Source: Poriferisodalis sp965208555 (GTDB lineage Bacteria > Actinomycetota > Acidimicrobiia > Acidimicrobiales > Poriferisodalaceae). From it: a stretch of DNA of 64,000 bases. Each line of letters opens with the position of its first letter. Within the stretch, counting starts at the first letter, position 1. The DNA lies in assembly GCF_965208555.1 (NCBI RefSeq), contig NZ_OZ242342.1, forward strand, positions 1,488,001 to 1,552,000, written 5' to 3'. The notes below the pieces were generated by a model. It did no database searches, was not told where the DNA came from, and worked only from the letters and a program-made list of their open reading frames with translations. Of the stretch, positions 7,717 to 15,640 are shown one piece after another. The position numbers and the translations under genes were made by a program.

Positions 7717-9432
7717 GTGCCGATTCCTGAGTCTGTGCCGCCGCTGGTGGTCGAGCTGGCAGTGCTGCTGGTCGCGGGAACGCTGATCGCTGCACTGCTT
7801 GCTCGCGTGGGCGTTGTGCCAATTGTCGGATTCATGGCAGCCGGTGCGGTCATCGGACCCGGTGGTACGGGACTCATCGGCGACATCGACCTGGTGAACC
7901 AGTCAGCGGACATCGGGGTGATGCTGCTGCTGTTCACTCTCGGGATCGAATTCAGCCTGACGCGAGTGAGGCAGATGGCGTCGATCTTCTTGGCCGGTGG
8001 CGTCGTTCAGGTCGGGCTCGCTACCGGCATCGCCGCTGCCGTGGCGATGGCCTTCGGTGTCGGCTGGCGGATTGCTGTGTTCACCGGTCTGCTCGTCTCG
8101 CTATCGAGCACAGTGATTGTGCTCAACGTGCTGGCCGAGAAACAAGCGACTACATCACCGACTGGCAGCTTCTCCGTGGCGTTGCTGATCTTTCAGGACC
8201 TCGCCAGCGTCGCGATGGTGCTGGTGGTGCCCTCGCTGGGCGGGGAGTCGGGCAACTGGGCTGACATCGTCGTCGCATTGGCCACGGCCGGCGCGATCGT
8301 GGCGGCGGTGTTGCTCGTCTCGCGGACGGCGGTTCCGCGGCTGCTGCGGCTGGTAGAGCGTTCCCAGAGCAAGGAAGTGTTCTTGCTGGCAATCCTTGCA
8401 ATCTGCTTCGGGACCGCCCTGTTGACGAGCTTGGCGGGCGTGTCGATCTTCCTGGGAGCGTTCCTGGCCGGGTTGATGGTCTCAGAAGGCCGTTCAGCGG
8501 CTCGTGCGATCGCGGATGTGATGCCCTTGCAGATCCTCTTTACGGCGATGTTCTTCGTGTCGATCGGGATGCTGTTCGACCCTGCGTACTTCGCGCGTAA
8601 CGCGGTCTTGGTGATCGGCCTGGTGCTCAGCACAGTGGTCATCAAGCTGGTGTCGACAGCAGCCGCAGCGGCGATCATTCGCCAGCCGCGGCGCGTTGTG
8701 ATCGCTTCAGCGGTAGTGCTCGCTCAGATCGGCGAGTTCTCCTTCGTCCTCGAACGCGTCGGCGAGAATGCCGGCGTCCTGCCGCTCGGCCTCACCGACG
8801 GCACCGACACGTTCATCGCCGTTGCGGTCCTGCTGATCGCGCTGAGTTCGTTCAGCGCACGCAGCAGCCGGATGTGGCCTCAGCATCGCAGCATCGTCAG
8901 CAGCGCGACGGCCGCAGCAGGCACCGGTCAAGATCTTGCCGAACAAGAACCGACGCGCGATCACGCAGTCGTGAACGGATTCGGACCGCGCGCCCGAGCC
9001 ATCGCCGCTGCGTTCGAACTGGCCAAGATTCCCTACTCCTTGGTCTCGATCGATCCCCGCGCGCAAAGCTGGGCAGCCAGAACCGGGCGAAAGGTTCTCT
9101 ATGGCGACATCTCTCGGCAGCTGATCGCTGAGCGAGCTGGACTCCGCAGAGCCCGCATTGCACTGGCCGTCGACAGCCAACCATCCGACGTCGCGCACTT
9201 CGCCCGTATTGCGCGTGAGCACAACCCGCAGATCATCGTCCTGGCGTGGGCTGTCAATCCAGACGACGCTGCAGATCTCGATGACGGCGGGCTCGTGAAC
9301 CATGTCGTCACAGAGCGCCAAGCGGCGATCGACGCGCTCATCGCTCACACCTTGGGGTACTTCGGAGTACCCCAATCGCAGACCGAAACGGTGACACGCA
9401 CCGTGTTGCACTGCAACGAGGTTCAACCCTGA
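7717..9432 (+). CDS. Kef-type potassium/proton antiporter with C-terminal RCK (TrkA-N-like) domain
   Basis: 571 residues from GTG 7717, with TAGCCT at 7702-7707 as a possible leaderless -10 box. Residues 1-390 are a CPA2 membrane domain containing VMLLLFTLGIEFSLTRVRQM, which is diagnostic of KefB/KefC-like proteins. Residues about 415-560 form a Rossmann RCK domain: AVVNGFGPRARAIAAAF (dinucleotide loop in which the usual third Gly is replaced), then acidic VSIDPRAQ, GDISRQLIAERAG and ARIALAVDS. RCK domains gate transport in response to nucleotides or potassium. The degenerate glycine loop may mean altered ligand use. It is the second antiporter in this stretch, facing away from the first. Confidence 0.88.
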   Translation: MPIPESVPPLVVELAVLLVAGTLIAALLARVGVVPIVGFMAAGAVIGPGGTGLIGDIDLVNQSADIGVMLLLFTLGIEFSLTRVRQMASIFLAGGVVQVGLATGIAAAVAMAFGVGWRIAVFTGLLVSLSSTVIVLNVLAEKQATTSPTGSFSVALLIFQDLASVAMVLVVPSLGGESGNWADIVVALATAGAIVAAVLLVSRTAVPRLLRLVERSQSKEVFLLAILAICFGTALLTSLAGVSIFLGAFLAGLMVSEGRSAARAIADVMPLQILFTAMFFVSIGMLFDPAYFARNAVLVIGLVLSTVVIKLVSTAAAAAIIRQPRRVVIASAVVLAQIGEFSFVLERVGENAGVLPLGLTDGTDTFIAVAVLLIALSSFSARSSRMWPQHRSIVSSATAAAGTGQDLAEQEPTRDHAVVNGFGPRARAIAAAFELAKIPYSLVSIDPRAQSWAARTGRKVLYGDISRQLIAERAGLRRARIALAVDSQPSDVAHFARIAREHNPQIIVLAWAVNPDDAADLDDGGLVNHVVTERQAAIDALIAHTLGYFGVPQSQTETVTRTVLHCNEVQP

Positions 9433-9770
9433 GCGCCCTCAGGGGGGTTCGTCCAATCGGCACCGAAGCTCACGTACGCGCGACTTACGGGTTTGTGGCG
9501 CTTTCAGCTGACTGTCTTCCATTCATGGACAGGTCCGATGAGGTGGCCCGTTCGTGGCAGGGTGTTGACCCAGCTTGGGCTGGGTGCGTCGTGGCCGTGC
9601 TTGCGGTGGAGCCGTTTGACGACTCTGCGTCCTGCGCCGCCAGGGTTGGTGGACGGTGTCCTCCAACCAACATGGTCGTCGCAGACCGACGGATACAAAC
9701 ACGCTGGTCAACGCCCTCATTTGATCTGCGTTAGCGTCGTTCTTTTGTGAGCGGCGGGTGGCAGACCTAA
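9433..9770 (+). other. Intergenic region, 338 bases, no supported gene
   Basis: Only short overlapping frames on both strands; none has a convincing start, ribosome site or family resemblance. The next gene begins with ATG 9771, and no strong Shine-Dalgarno sequence is visible. Confidence 0.5.
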
Positions 9771-11381
9771 ATGAAGCTGCGCGCCGGCCTGACTGAGATC
9801 ATCAGCGGCCTCACCTCTGCGATGGTTTCGCTGCCGCTCGCCATCGCGTATGGCGTCGCATCGGGCCTCGGAGCGCTCGCCGGCCTCTATGGCGCGATCG
9901 CTCTTGGCTTTCTTGCCGCCGTGACGGGCGGGACCCGCACCATGATCTCCGGCCCGACCGCACCGATGGCGGTGGTCGCGACGACGATCATCGCCAACAA
10001 CGCGGCCAGCGTTGCCGAGTTCTTCACCATCGTGATGCTGGCCGGCGCGATCCAAGTGCTGCTGGGAGCGGCCCGGGTCGGCAGGTTTGTGGCCTATGCG
10101 CCGTATTCGGTCGTCTCAGGCTTCATGACCGGCATCGGCGTCATCGTGATCATCATGCAGACTCGGCCGCTGCTGGGTCTCAGCGTCGAGGGCGCAGGGG
10201 TCATTGCCACCATCGAGTCCTGGCCAGCCGACATCGGCCGCATCGAGTGGCAGGCGCTGCTGCTCGCCGCGGTTGCTCTAGGTGTCATGCTGGTGTGGCC
10301 TCGTTCGCTGCACCGCTATGTGCCCGCGATGTTCGCAGCGCTCTTGGTGGGGACGATTGTCGGGACTTGGTGGTTTGCCGACGCTCCCACGATCGGATCA
10401 GTGCCGACCGGCACGCTCCAACTGCACGCGCCACAGCTTTCGCTCAGCACACTGCTGCGCACAATTCCGCCCGCCGCCACCATCGCTCTCGTCGGCTCCA
10501 TCGACACGCTGCTCACGGCTCGCATTGCAGAGTCGATGACCCGCGAGCCGCACAATCCGCACCGCGACCTGCTCGGCCAGGGTTTCGGCCATATCGCCAC
10601 GGGCATCTTCGGCGGGCTCGCGGGTGGCGCCACCGTCTGCACCGTCGCGAACATTCGAGCAGGTGCTCGCACTCGCTTCTCCGCAGCGCTGTGCGCTGTG
10701 GTTCTACTCGCCCTCGTCGGCGGTCTCGGCGCGCACGTCCAATGGGTGCCCCATGCTGTGCTGGCCGCCGTCCTGATGCGAGTGGGTTTCGATTTCATCG
10801 ACTGGCGCTTCCTGCGCTGCCTGCATCGAGTTCAGCGCGAACACCTTGTGATCATGGCGGTCACCCTGGTCCTCACGGTGCTGTTCGATCTCGTCACGGC
10901 CGTGACGATCGGGTTCGTCACGGCCGCACTGGCAGGCATGCGCCAGTTCGAGCGCCTCGAAATGGACCGAGTGATCTCCTCGCCGCTCCTCGACCGCACC
11001 TTCCTGGACGACGCCGACGCCACCTTCGAAGCCCGCAGCTGCCTGATCGCGCTGCGGGGTAGCTTCACCGTCGCCTCGGCGCATGCGCTCGGCCGCATCA
11101 TCCGTCACGACATCGCAGACCACGACGTTCTCGTTCTGGACTTCGCTGCGACCGTCTACATCGATGACAGCGCCGCGCTCCTCATTGAGCATTTGGTCGA
11201 CACCGCCGCCGAGCGCGACACGTTCACCGTCGTCGCAGCGCTCCACGGCGAACCGCTCAAAACCCTGAGCGGGCTCCGCGTCCTGCGGCACATCCCCGAC
11301 GCGCACTTCGTCGACTCGCTCGAAGAAGCCCGCACGCTGACACGTGCACTGCTGGTCGGCGCACCTGACGCGAACGCCTGA
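9771..11381 (+). CDS. SulP-family anion transporter (sulfate/bicarbonate) with STAS domain
   Basis: 536 residues. The N-terminal membrane domain has LPLAIAYGVASGLGALAGLY and SGPTAPMAVV, both SulP (SLC26) signatures; the family's conserved AGLITGxxxG-like helices follow. Residues about 415-530 are a STAS domain with LVLDFAATVYIDDSAALLIE, the loop that resembles the phosphorylated serine region of anti-sigma antagonists. Members import sulfate, bicarbonate or other anions with sodium or protons. No carbonic anhydrase or sulfur-assimilation gene lies next to it, so the substrate is open. Confidence 0.9.
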   Translation: MKLRAGLTEIISGLTSAMVSLPLAIAYGVASGLGALAGLYGAIALGFLAAVTGGTRTMISGPTAPMAVVATTIIANNAASVAEFFTIVMLAGAIQVLLGAARVGRFVAYAPYSVVSGFMTGIGVIVIIMQTRPLLGLSVEGAGVIATIESWPADIGRIEWQALLLAAVALGVMLVWPRSLHRYVPAMFAALLVGTIVGTWWFADAPTIGSVPTGTLQLHAPQLSLSTLLRTIPPAATIALVGSIDTLLTARIAESMTREPHNPHRDLLGQGFGHIATGIFGGLAGGATVCTVANIRAGARTRFSAALCAVVLLALVGGLGAHVQWVPHAVLAAVLMRVGFDFIDWRFLRCLHRVQREHLVIMAVTLVLTVLFDLVTAVTIGFVTAALAGMRQFERLEMDRVISSPLLDRTFLDDADATFEARSCLIALRGSFTVASAHALGRIIRHDIADHDVLVLDFAATVYIDDSAALLIEHLVDTAAERDTFTVVAALHGEPLKTLSGLRVLRHIPDAHFVDSLEEARTLTRALLVGAPDANA

Positions 11382-11406
11382 GAAGGGATCGGACGGCGAA
11401 GTGCCG

Positions 11407-13494
11407 CTAGCTCTGCGGGCCGGGCCCGGGGAACGTGACGCTGTTGCGATTGGAGAGCATCGTGCCGTCAGCTGCGCAGATCGAGCCCGCCGCGGTGCAG
11501 TCCGCCGTGGCGGGCAGCACCACCTCCATCGGGCCACCGCCAGATGCCTGCACCGTAATCCTCCACCGCAAGTTTGATGGTGGGCTCCTGCGCTGGGCGC
11601 GCACCACCGTTCCGCCGGTCACCTCGAACGCGGAGTCGCGCAACGTGACGTAGCTCAGCGGGGTCTCCTCGCTGAACCGCAGCTCGAAGGTGATCTGCGA
11701 GCCGGCGCCCTGATGGGAGCCGATGCCGTCGGACGAGAACGTCGCGGTCAACGGCGTCCGCGGCGGTTCGGTCTGCTCCTCGGAGGTCTGCTCGTCGGGT
11801 GTCTGCTCGCCAGAGGCGTCCCCGGTAGGTCGCGAGAGTGTGACCGGGTAGATCGCCCCGAGATCGAACTTGATGCCAGGTTCTGTCCAGTACACCTTGT
11901 ACTGGTCGCGGTCACCGGGAAGGCGCTCTCGCAGGAACCCAGCGACGCCGTCGCTGACCCGGAAGCTGTCGCCATTCACCGTGAGCACCCAGTCGGCGGG
12001 GATCACCTTGTCCCACGCGTAGAAGTCCAGCGCCCGGGTGTGCGACGTGCCGTCGCCGTTGAGACGACTGCCCCGATACCACGACAGGATGAGGAACTCA
12101 TAGATCTCGCCATCCACCGTGGCCGATGTTGGATCCAAAGCGCCGAACTTGTTGCTCCCCGCGCCGCGATTCTGATAGCCGAGATAGCCGGTGTAGGAAT
12201 TGTTGAGCCTGCCCACGGTCAGCTTGGAGTGCCAGATGGGCTCGGTGCCGGCCAGCAGCTCGTCGGCGCCGGTGACGCGCAGCGTTACCTCGTCGTCGAC
12301 GTTCCAGCCGGGCGTGATGTCCTCCCACGCCCAGAAACGGCCGATCGGCACCATGTCCCCTTCGGGGTTCACCGCGTGGGCCGACGACAGCTGCGTGTCG
12401 CCGAACAGCAGCGTGAACGGCAGCTCTGGCTCGCCGGCAAGAGCCAGCGTCAACGAATCGGAGACCTCGCCGACATGGGGCAGGGTCACATCTCCCGGTG
12501 TGTGCATCACGAGTCGCACGTCTCCGTAGCTGCCGACATCGGCCGGGTCCGCCGCAGCGGTGGCCTCGAAGGCGCCCATGCCGCCGCCGCGCACTGCGAA
12601 TCCCCGCACCACCGACCCGTTGTAGGTCATGGTGCCCACGGTCATGGTGCCCAGAACCACTCCGTCGTACGGCTCCGGTTCCGGTTCGGGCTCGGGTTCG
12701 GGCTCCGGTTCGGGCTCGGGCTCGGGTTCCGGCTCGGGTTCGGGTGGCAGGAGGTCCGCGGCCGTCGAGACGCGCTTGCTGTAGGTGAACGACCACGGCC
12801 CCGGCGACGCATTCCCGTAGCGGCTGCGGAGCCTGAACTTGTACACCCGCCCCTCTTCAAGACCGGTCAGATGCATGCGCTCGGTCGTGAGGATCAGCCG
12901 CCGCTCGTCTGAGAACTCCCGGTCATTGCGCTCCCAGTAGACCTCGTAGTCCGTAGGCGCTGGCTTGGACCTGCGCCACGTCACGACCAGCTCGCCTGCC
13001 GCGTCGCTGGACGACCGCACCCGACCGATCGCGCCGCCGCCCGACCCCACCGTCGCACGCGGACCCACCGCGCTGCCCTGGCCCAATGCGCCTCGCTGAG
13101 AAAACGACAGCACCAGCGCGGTGACCTCGTCAGACCACGGACCGGACCCGGCTGCGCCGTAGCGGGCTCGGACCATGAGCTTGTACGACTCGCCTTCCTC
13201 TAATCCTGTGAGCGTCGCTCTGTTCGCCGTCGGGAACACGTTGCCGGAGCCATCCGTCCACGTTTTGTAGGACTCGCCGACCTTCGCGAACATAACCCGG
13301 TAGTCGTCGGGCGCACGCTGGGGCGCCGTCCAGGTGACTGTCAGCTCCCCCGGCGTCTCGCTCAGCGCGGCCAGATCCGACACCTCATCGTCCTCGGCCG
13401 CCTGCGCGCCCACCGGAACCGCCAACGAGCCCATCAGCGCCGCAACCGCTGCGATGACCCACACGCGCCGGGTTCTCGGACGTTTCGACGACAC
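11407..13494 (-). CDS. Secreted fibronectin type III surface protein with Pro-Glu spacer
   Basis: About 695 residues from GTG 13494, chosen because the signal peptide (RRVWVIAAVAALMGSLAVPV then GAQA) then starts near the N-terminus; an in-frame GTG at 13593 would add 33 poorly charged residues. Order: signal peptide, two fibronectin III domains (each with ELTVTWTAP or ELVVTWRRS and a GLEEG.VYK.R.R element), a (Pro-Glu)n tract, an all-beta region of about 300 residues, an acidic Glu/Gln/Thr linker, and a last beta domain ending in SNRNSVTFPGPG. Such layouts belong to adhesins or cell-surface proteins. There is no LPxTG or transmembrane anchor. The plus-strand open frames are antisense shadows. 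Confidence 0.75.
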   Translation of the reverse strand: MSSKRPRTRRVWVIAAVAALMGSLAVPVGAQAAEDDEVSDLAALSETPGELTVTWTAPQRAPDDYRVMFAKVGESYKTWTDGSGNVFPTANRATLTGLEEGESYKLMVRARYGAAGSGPWSDEVTALVLSFSQRGALGQGSAVGPRATVGSGGGAIGRVRSSSDAAGELVVTWRRSKPAPTDYEVYWERNDREFSDERRLILTTERMHLTGLEEGRVYKFRLRSRYGNASPGPWSFTYSKRVSTAADLLPPEPEPEPEPEPEPEPEPEPEPEPEPYDGVVLGTMTVGTMTYNGSVVRGFAVRGGGMGAFEATAAADPADVGSYGDVRLVMHTPGDVTLPHVGEVSDSLTLALAGEPELPFTLLFGDTQLSSAHAVNPEGDMVPIGRFWAWEDITPGWNVDDEVTLRVTGADELLAGTEPIWHSKLTVGRLNNSYTGYLGYQNRGAGSNKFGALDPTSATVDGEIYEFLILSWYRGSRLNGDGTSHTRALDFYAWDKVIPADWVLTVNGDSFRVSDGVAGFLRERLPGDRDQYKVYWTEPGIKFDLGAIYPVTLSRPTGDASGEQTPDEQTSEEQTEPPRTPLTATFSSDGIGSHQGAGSQITFELRFSEETPLSYVTLRDSAFEVTGGTVVRAQRRSPPSNLRWRITVQASGGGPMEVVLPATADCTAAGSICAADGTMLSNRNSVTFPGPGPQS
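12671..12745 (-). repeat. Pro-Glu hexanucleotide-like coding repeat
   Basis: About 25 alternating Pro and Glu codons in the fibronectin III protein. The DNA unit is near-identical, so the tract can change length by slippage. It acts as an extended rod between the FN3 pair and the beta region. Confidence 0.8.
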
Positions 13495-13872
13495 GAATCG
13501 CTTCGCGCCGTTAGCAGGATGGCCGACGCCGATAGCGCGGCCGAAGCGGCCGGCCAGGTGTTCCCCACTCATCCGGGCCACGATGGCAAACACTACTCAT
13601 TTCGGCAGCATGACCAGCACCTTTACGCGAAATCGCGTCAATCCGGTCCTCCAAGCTTGCGTGTGCCGGCCGCGAATACAGCACCTCAAGCAGATGCGAG
13701 AGGGCGCAGCCCGAAACCGGTTCAGCAGCTCAGACTGCTGAACTGGCCTACTGCGCGTCGACCGGACAGAGCGCACCGGACCGCATCGCGAGACCGCCGC
13801 CCGACCGCTCACGAACCCCCATCAGGAATGCTGTCGACGCCTTACGCGTTCATGGCATTCGCCGCTATGGAA

Positions 13873-14553
13873 TCACCCCTGGACCGGTGGCGGCAGCATC
13901 AGCACTCGGTTGTCCTTGCTGTTGGCCACAACGAGCCGGGGCATGCTCGGGTGCCGCCACTCGCGGATGTCTGGTTTGTTGCCCTTGTACTTGTTGCACC
14001 GCGGGTGCGCGACCTGGAGGTTCTCCATGCCGTGCAGCACGCTCGTGTAGTAGGTGCCCTGACGGGCTTCGCCGTCGGCGGTGAGTTCGAACACGGCGAA
14101 ACGTTTCGGCACGACATGCTCGACTTGCGCTCCGTCGAGCTTCATCTTGGCGCCGCACAGCCCGCAGCGCTCCCCGTCACGTATGTGCAGATAGTCGAGC
14201 ACCTTGCGGCGGTGCTCAGGTTCCCAGCGGTCCTTTGCGTTCGGCTCGTCCAGTTCGAGGTTGAACCGCCAGATGCTGTCGATCGCGGCGACGGCTTTGC
14301 GCAGCAGCCCCTTCTGCGGCTCAGGCCGGGGGCTGCTGAACGGGCACGCCGAATCAACTTCATCCGCAGCAGGCTCGGGTTCCTCGATCGGCACGATCGA
14401 TCGACACTTCGGGAACGTCGAGCAACCCCAGAATTCGTTACCGGCGTTGTCGCCCCGCTTAGCGACCCGTCGCACCATCTCCGCACCGCACTTCGGACAT
14501 GACACCTCGGCAGCGTCTGAGGAGCCAGCTGGATCGGTGCGTTTCGATGTCAT
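13873..14553 (-). CDS. HNH endonuclease with N-terminal topoisomerase-type zinc finger
   Basis: 226 residues from ATG 14553, with AGGAG about 6 bases upstream. Residues about 18-52 are a zf-C4_Topoisom-like finger: SCPKCGAEMVRR, then FWGCSTFPKCRSI. A linker leads to an HNH domain at about 125-205 with CGLCGAKMKLDG, QVEHVVPKRF (catalytic His) and NLQVAHPRCNKYKGNK. HNH enzymes cut DNA with one metal ion; topoisomerase fingers bind single-stranded or damaged DNA. The same finger is often found on restriction-type nucleases, so a role in restriction or repair is plausible. No methyltransferase is adjacent. Confidence 0.85.
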   Translation of the reverse strand: MTSKRTDPAGSSDAAEVSCPKCGAEMVRRVAKRGDNAGNEFWGCSTFPKCRSIVPIEEPEPAADEVDSACPFSSPRPEPQKGLLRKAVAAIDSIWRFNLELDEPNAKDRWEPEHRRKVLDYLHIRDGERCGLCGAKMKLDGAQVEHVVPKRFAVFELTADGEARQGTYYTSVLHGMENLQVAHPRCNKYKGNKPDIREWRHPSMPRLVVANSKDNRVLMLPPPVQG

Positions 14554-14672
14554 GCATCAACTCCTGACCGGCAGGAAATGTAGTTGCGAGCTTGCTCGCC
14601 GTCGGCGATCTCGATGCGTCGTGTTCGTGCCTCGCTAGGGCAACTCAGTGCATCACTGAAGGAACATGGAGT

Positions 14673-14909
14673 GTGATTTCAACTCCGGTCGAATTCGGCT
14701 CCGCTTGGATTCGCCGTGATGTGCTCGACACCATCGGCGACGACAAGCTCACCCTCTACTACGTGCGGCACCGGTTGTTCCCGATGGACAAGAACGGCTC
14801 AGCCGACCTCGCGGAAGGAGTGCTGTGGCGGCTTGTGGGTGCGGAAATGCTCGAAGCCGAGCAGGACGCCAAGGGAGAGCATTGGCGCTTCTGGCGTCCA
14901 AACGGCTGA
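14673..14909 (+). CDS. Small conserved protein, 78 residues (paralogue of the 57835-58071 product)
   Basis: GTG 14673 follows GAAGGAACATGGAGT, with a Shine-Dalgarno-like AAGGA. The product contains VLDTIGDDKLTLYYVRHRLF and DLAEGVLWRLVGAEMLE. This matches the 57835 product at the same positions (VLDAIGDDTLTAVQIRQRLF, DLVEGVLWRF), and both are 78 residues long. The pattern looks like a small winged-helix fold. Function unknown. It diverges from the HNH nuclease gene and stands alone on its strand. Confidence 0.6.
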   Translation: MISTPVEFGSAWIRRDVLDTIGDDKLTLYYVRHRLFPMDKNGSADLAEGVLWRLVGAEMLEAEQDAKGEHWRFWRPNG

Positions 14910-15107
14910 CGGTCGCCACAGCGGTCTAACGGCGCGGGCGAGGCTCGGGTCTAGCAACCTCCACCACTCGGGCGATCCGCCCGGGCGCATCGGGAATGCC
15001 CGTCCCGGCTCGCAGGACCGGTCGTCGTCGTCCGCTCGCGGCCTGTCGGGCTGAGCCGCGTGGTAACGCACCGCGGTACCACCCCTATTGCCTCGGTACA
15101 CCCACCC

Positions 15108-15138
15108 TTGACGCCGACCGCGCTGCCATGCCTAGCGT
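15108..15138 (+). promoter_or_regulatory. Candidate leaderless promoter TTGACG-N19-TAGCGT
   Basis: TTGACG at 15108-15113 and TAGCGT at 15133-15138; the latter ends 6 bases before ATG 15145. The spacer of 19 is long, so this is tentative. Confidence 0.4.
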
Positions 15139-15144
15139 TCGCGA

Positions 15145-15321
15145 ATGCAACCGAACCACATCGAACCTAACCACGCGCTCGCGGTGCGAGCCGCTGGCAG
15201 CGTCATGGACTACGTGATGGACAGCAAACTCAGAATGCAATCGGGCGAAGTGCGCAAAGCCGCCGAACGCTGGTGCGACGCCTACGACACCGTGCTCGCC
15301 CACATCAACAAAAGTCGGTAA
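15145..15321 (+). CDS. Small helical protein, 58 residues, with coding-like sequence continuing past its TAA
   Basis: ATG 15145 directly follows a leaderless-type promoter. The product begins MQPNHIEPNHALAVRAAG and is predicted to be alpha-helical (SVMDYVMDSKLRMQSGEVRK). After TAA 15319-15321 the same frame stays open for 47 more codons up to TGA 15463-15465 and keeps a coding-like look (LPREQRNLLKQVKASGMP). The gene may therefore be a truncated or readthrough form of a protein of about 106 residues. No family recognised. Confidence 0.45.
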   Translation: MQPNHIEPNHALAVRAAGSVMDYVMDSKLRMQSGEVRKAAERWCDAYDTVLAHINKSR

Positions 15322-15640
15322 CCGCAGCCACTCTCGGTCTACGGGCAAGCACGTAAGTCACTTCCGCGCGAGCAGCGAAATCTGCTGAAGCAAGTCAAGG
15401 CTTCCGGGATGCCCTCGGCCGAAATGGGCGAAATCGTCCCCACGGCTGGTTACCAGAGCTGCTGAGGCGTAGGGCACGCAATGATGACGGCCATCTTCGC
15501 GGCTCGTGCTGCCCTAGCGTTCGGCTCCGCTCGGCGTCTAGAGCGAAAGCGTTCATTGGGTGAGTTCGTCACAGGGCGTCCCTACGTTGGCCCCTGCTGG
15601 ATTGTCCGCCACAGTTCGATTCAGAAATGAAGGTTCCAAG

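Noticed and set aside
9433..9770. Transposase remnant between the Kef-like and SulP genes
   Set aside because: No terminal repeat and none of the frames resembles a transposase.
12671..12745. CRISPR-like short repeats
   Set aside because: The repeat is a coding Pro-Glu tract without spacers. No other regularly spaced repeat with unique spacers was seen.
11713..12912. Long open frame opposite the fibronectin III gene
   Set aside because: It is antisense to a gene with signal peptide and FN3 domains and shows GFGLGFGLRFG-type low complexity caused by the Pro-Glu repeat.
13345..13900. tRNA-like or rRNA-like structure in gene-poor stretches
   Set aside because: No T-loop consensus or cloverleaf could be found here or in the other gaps examined by eye.
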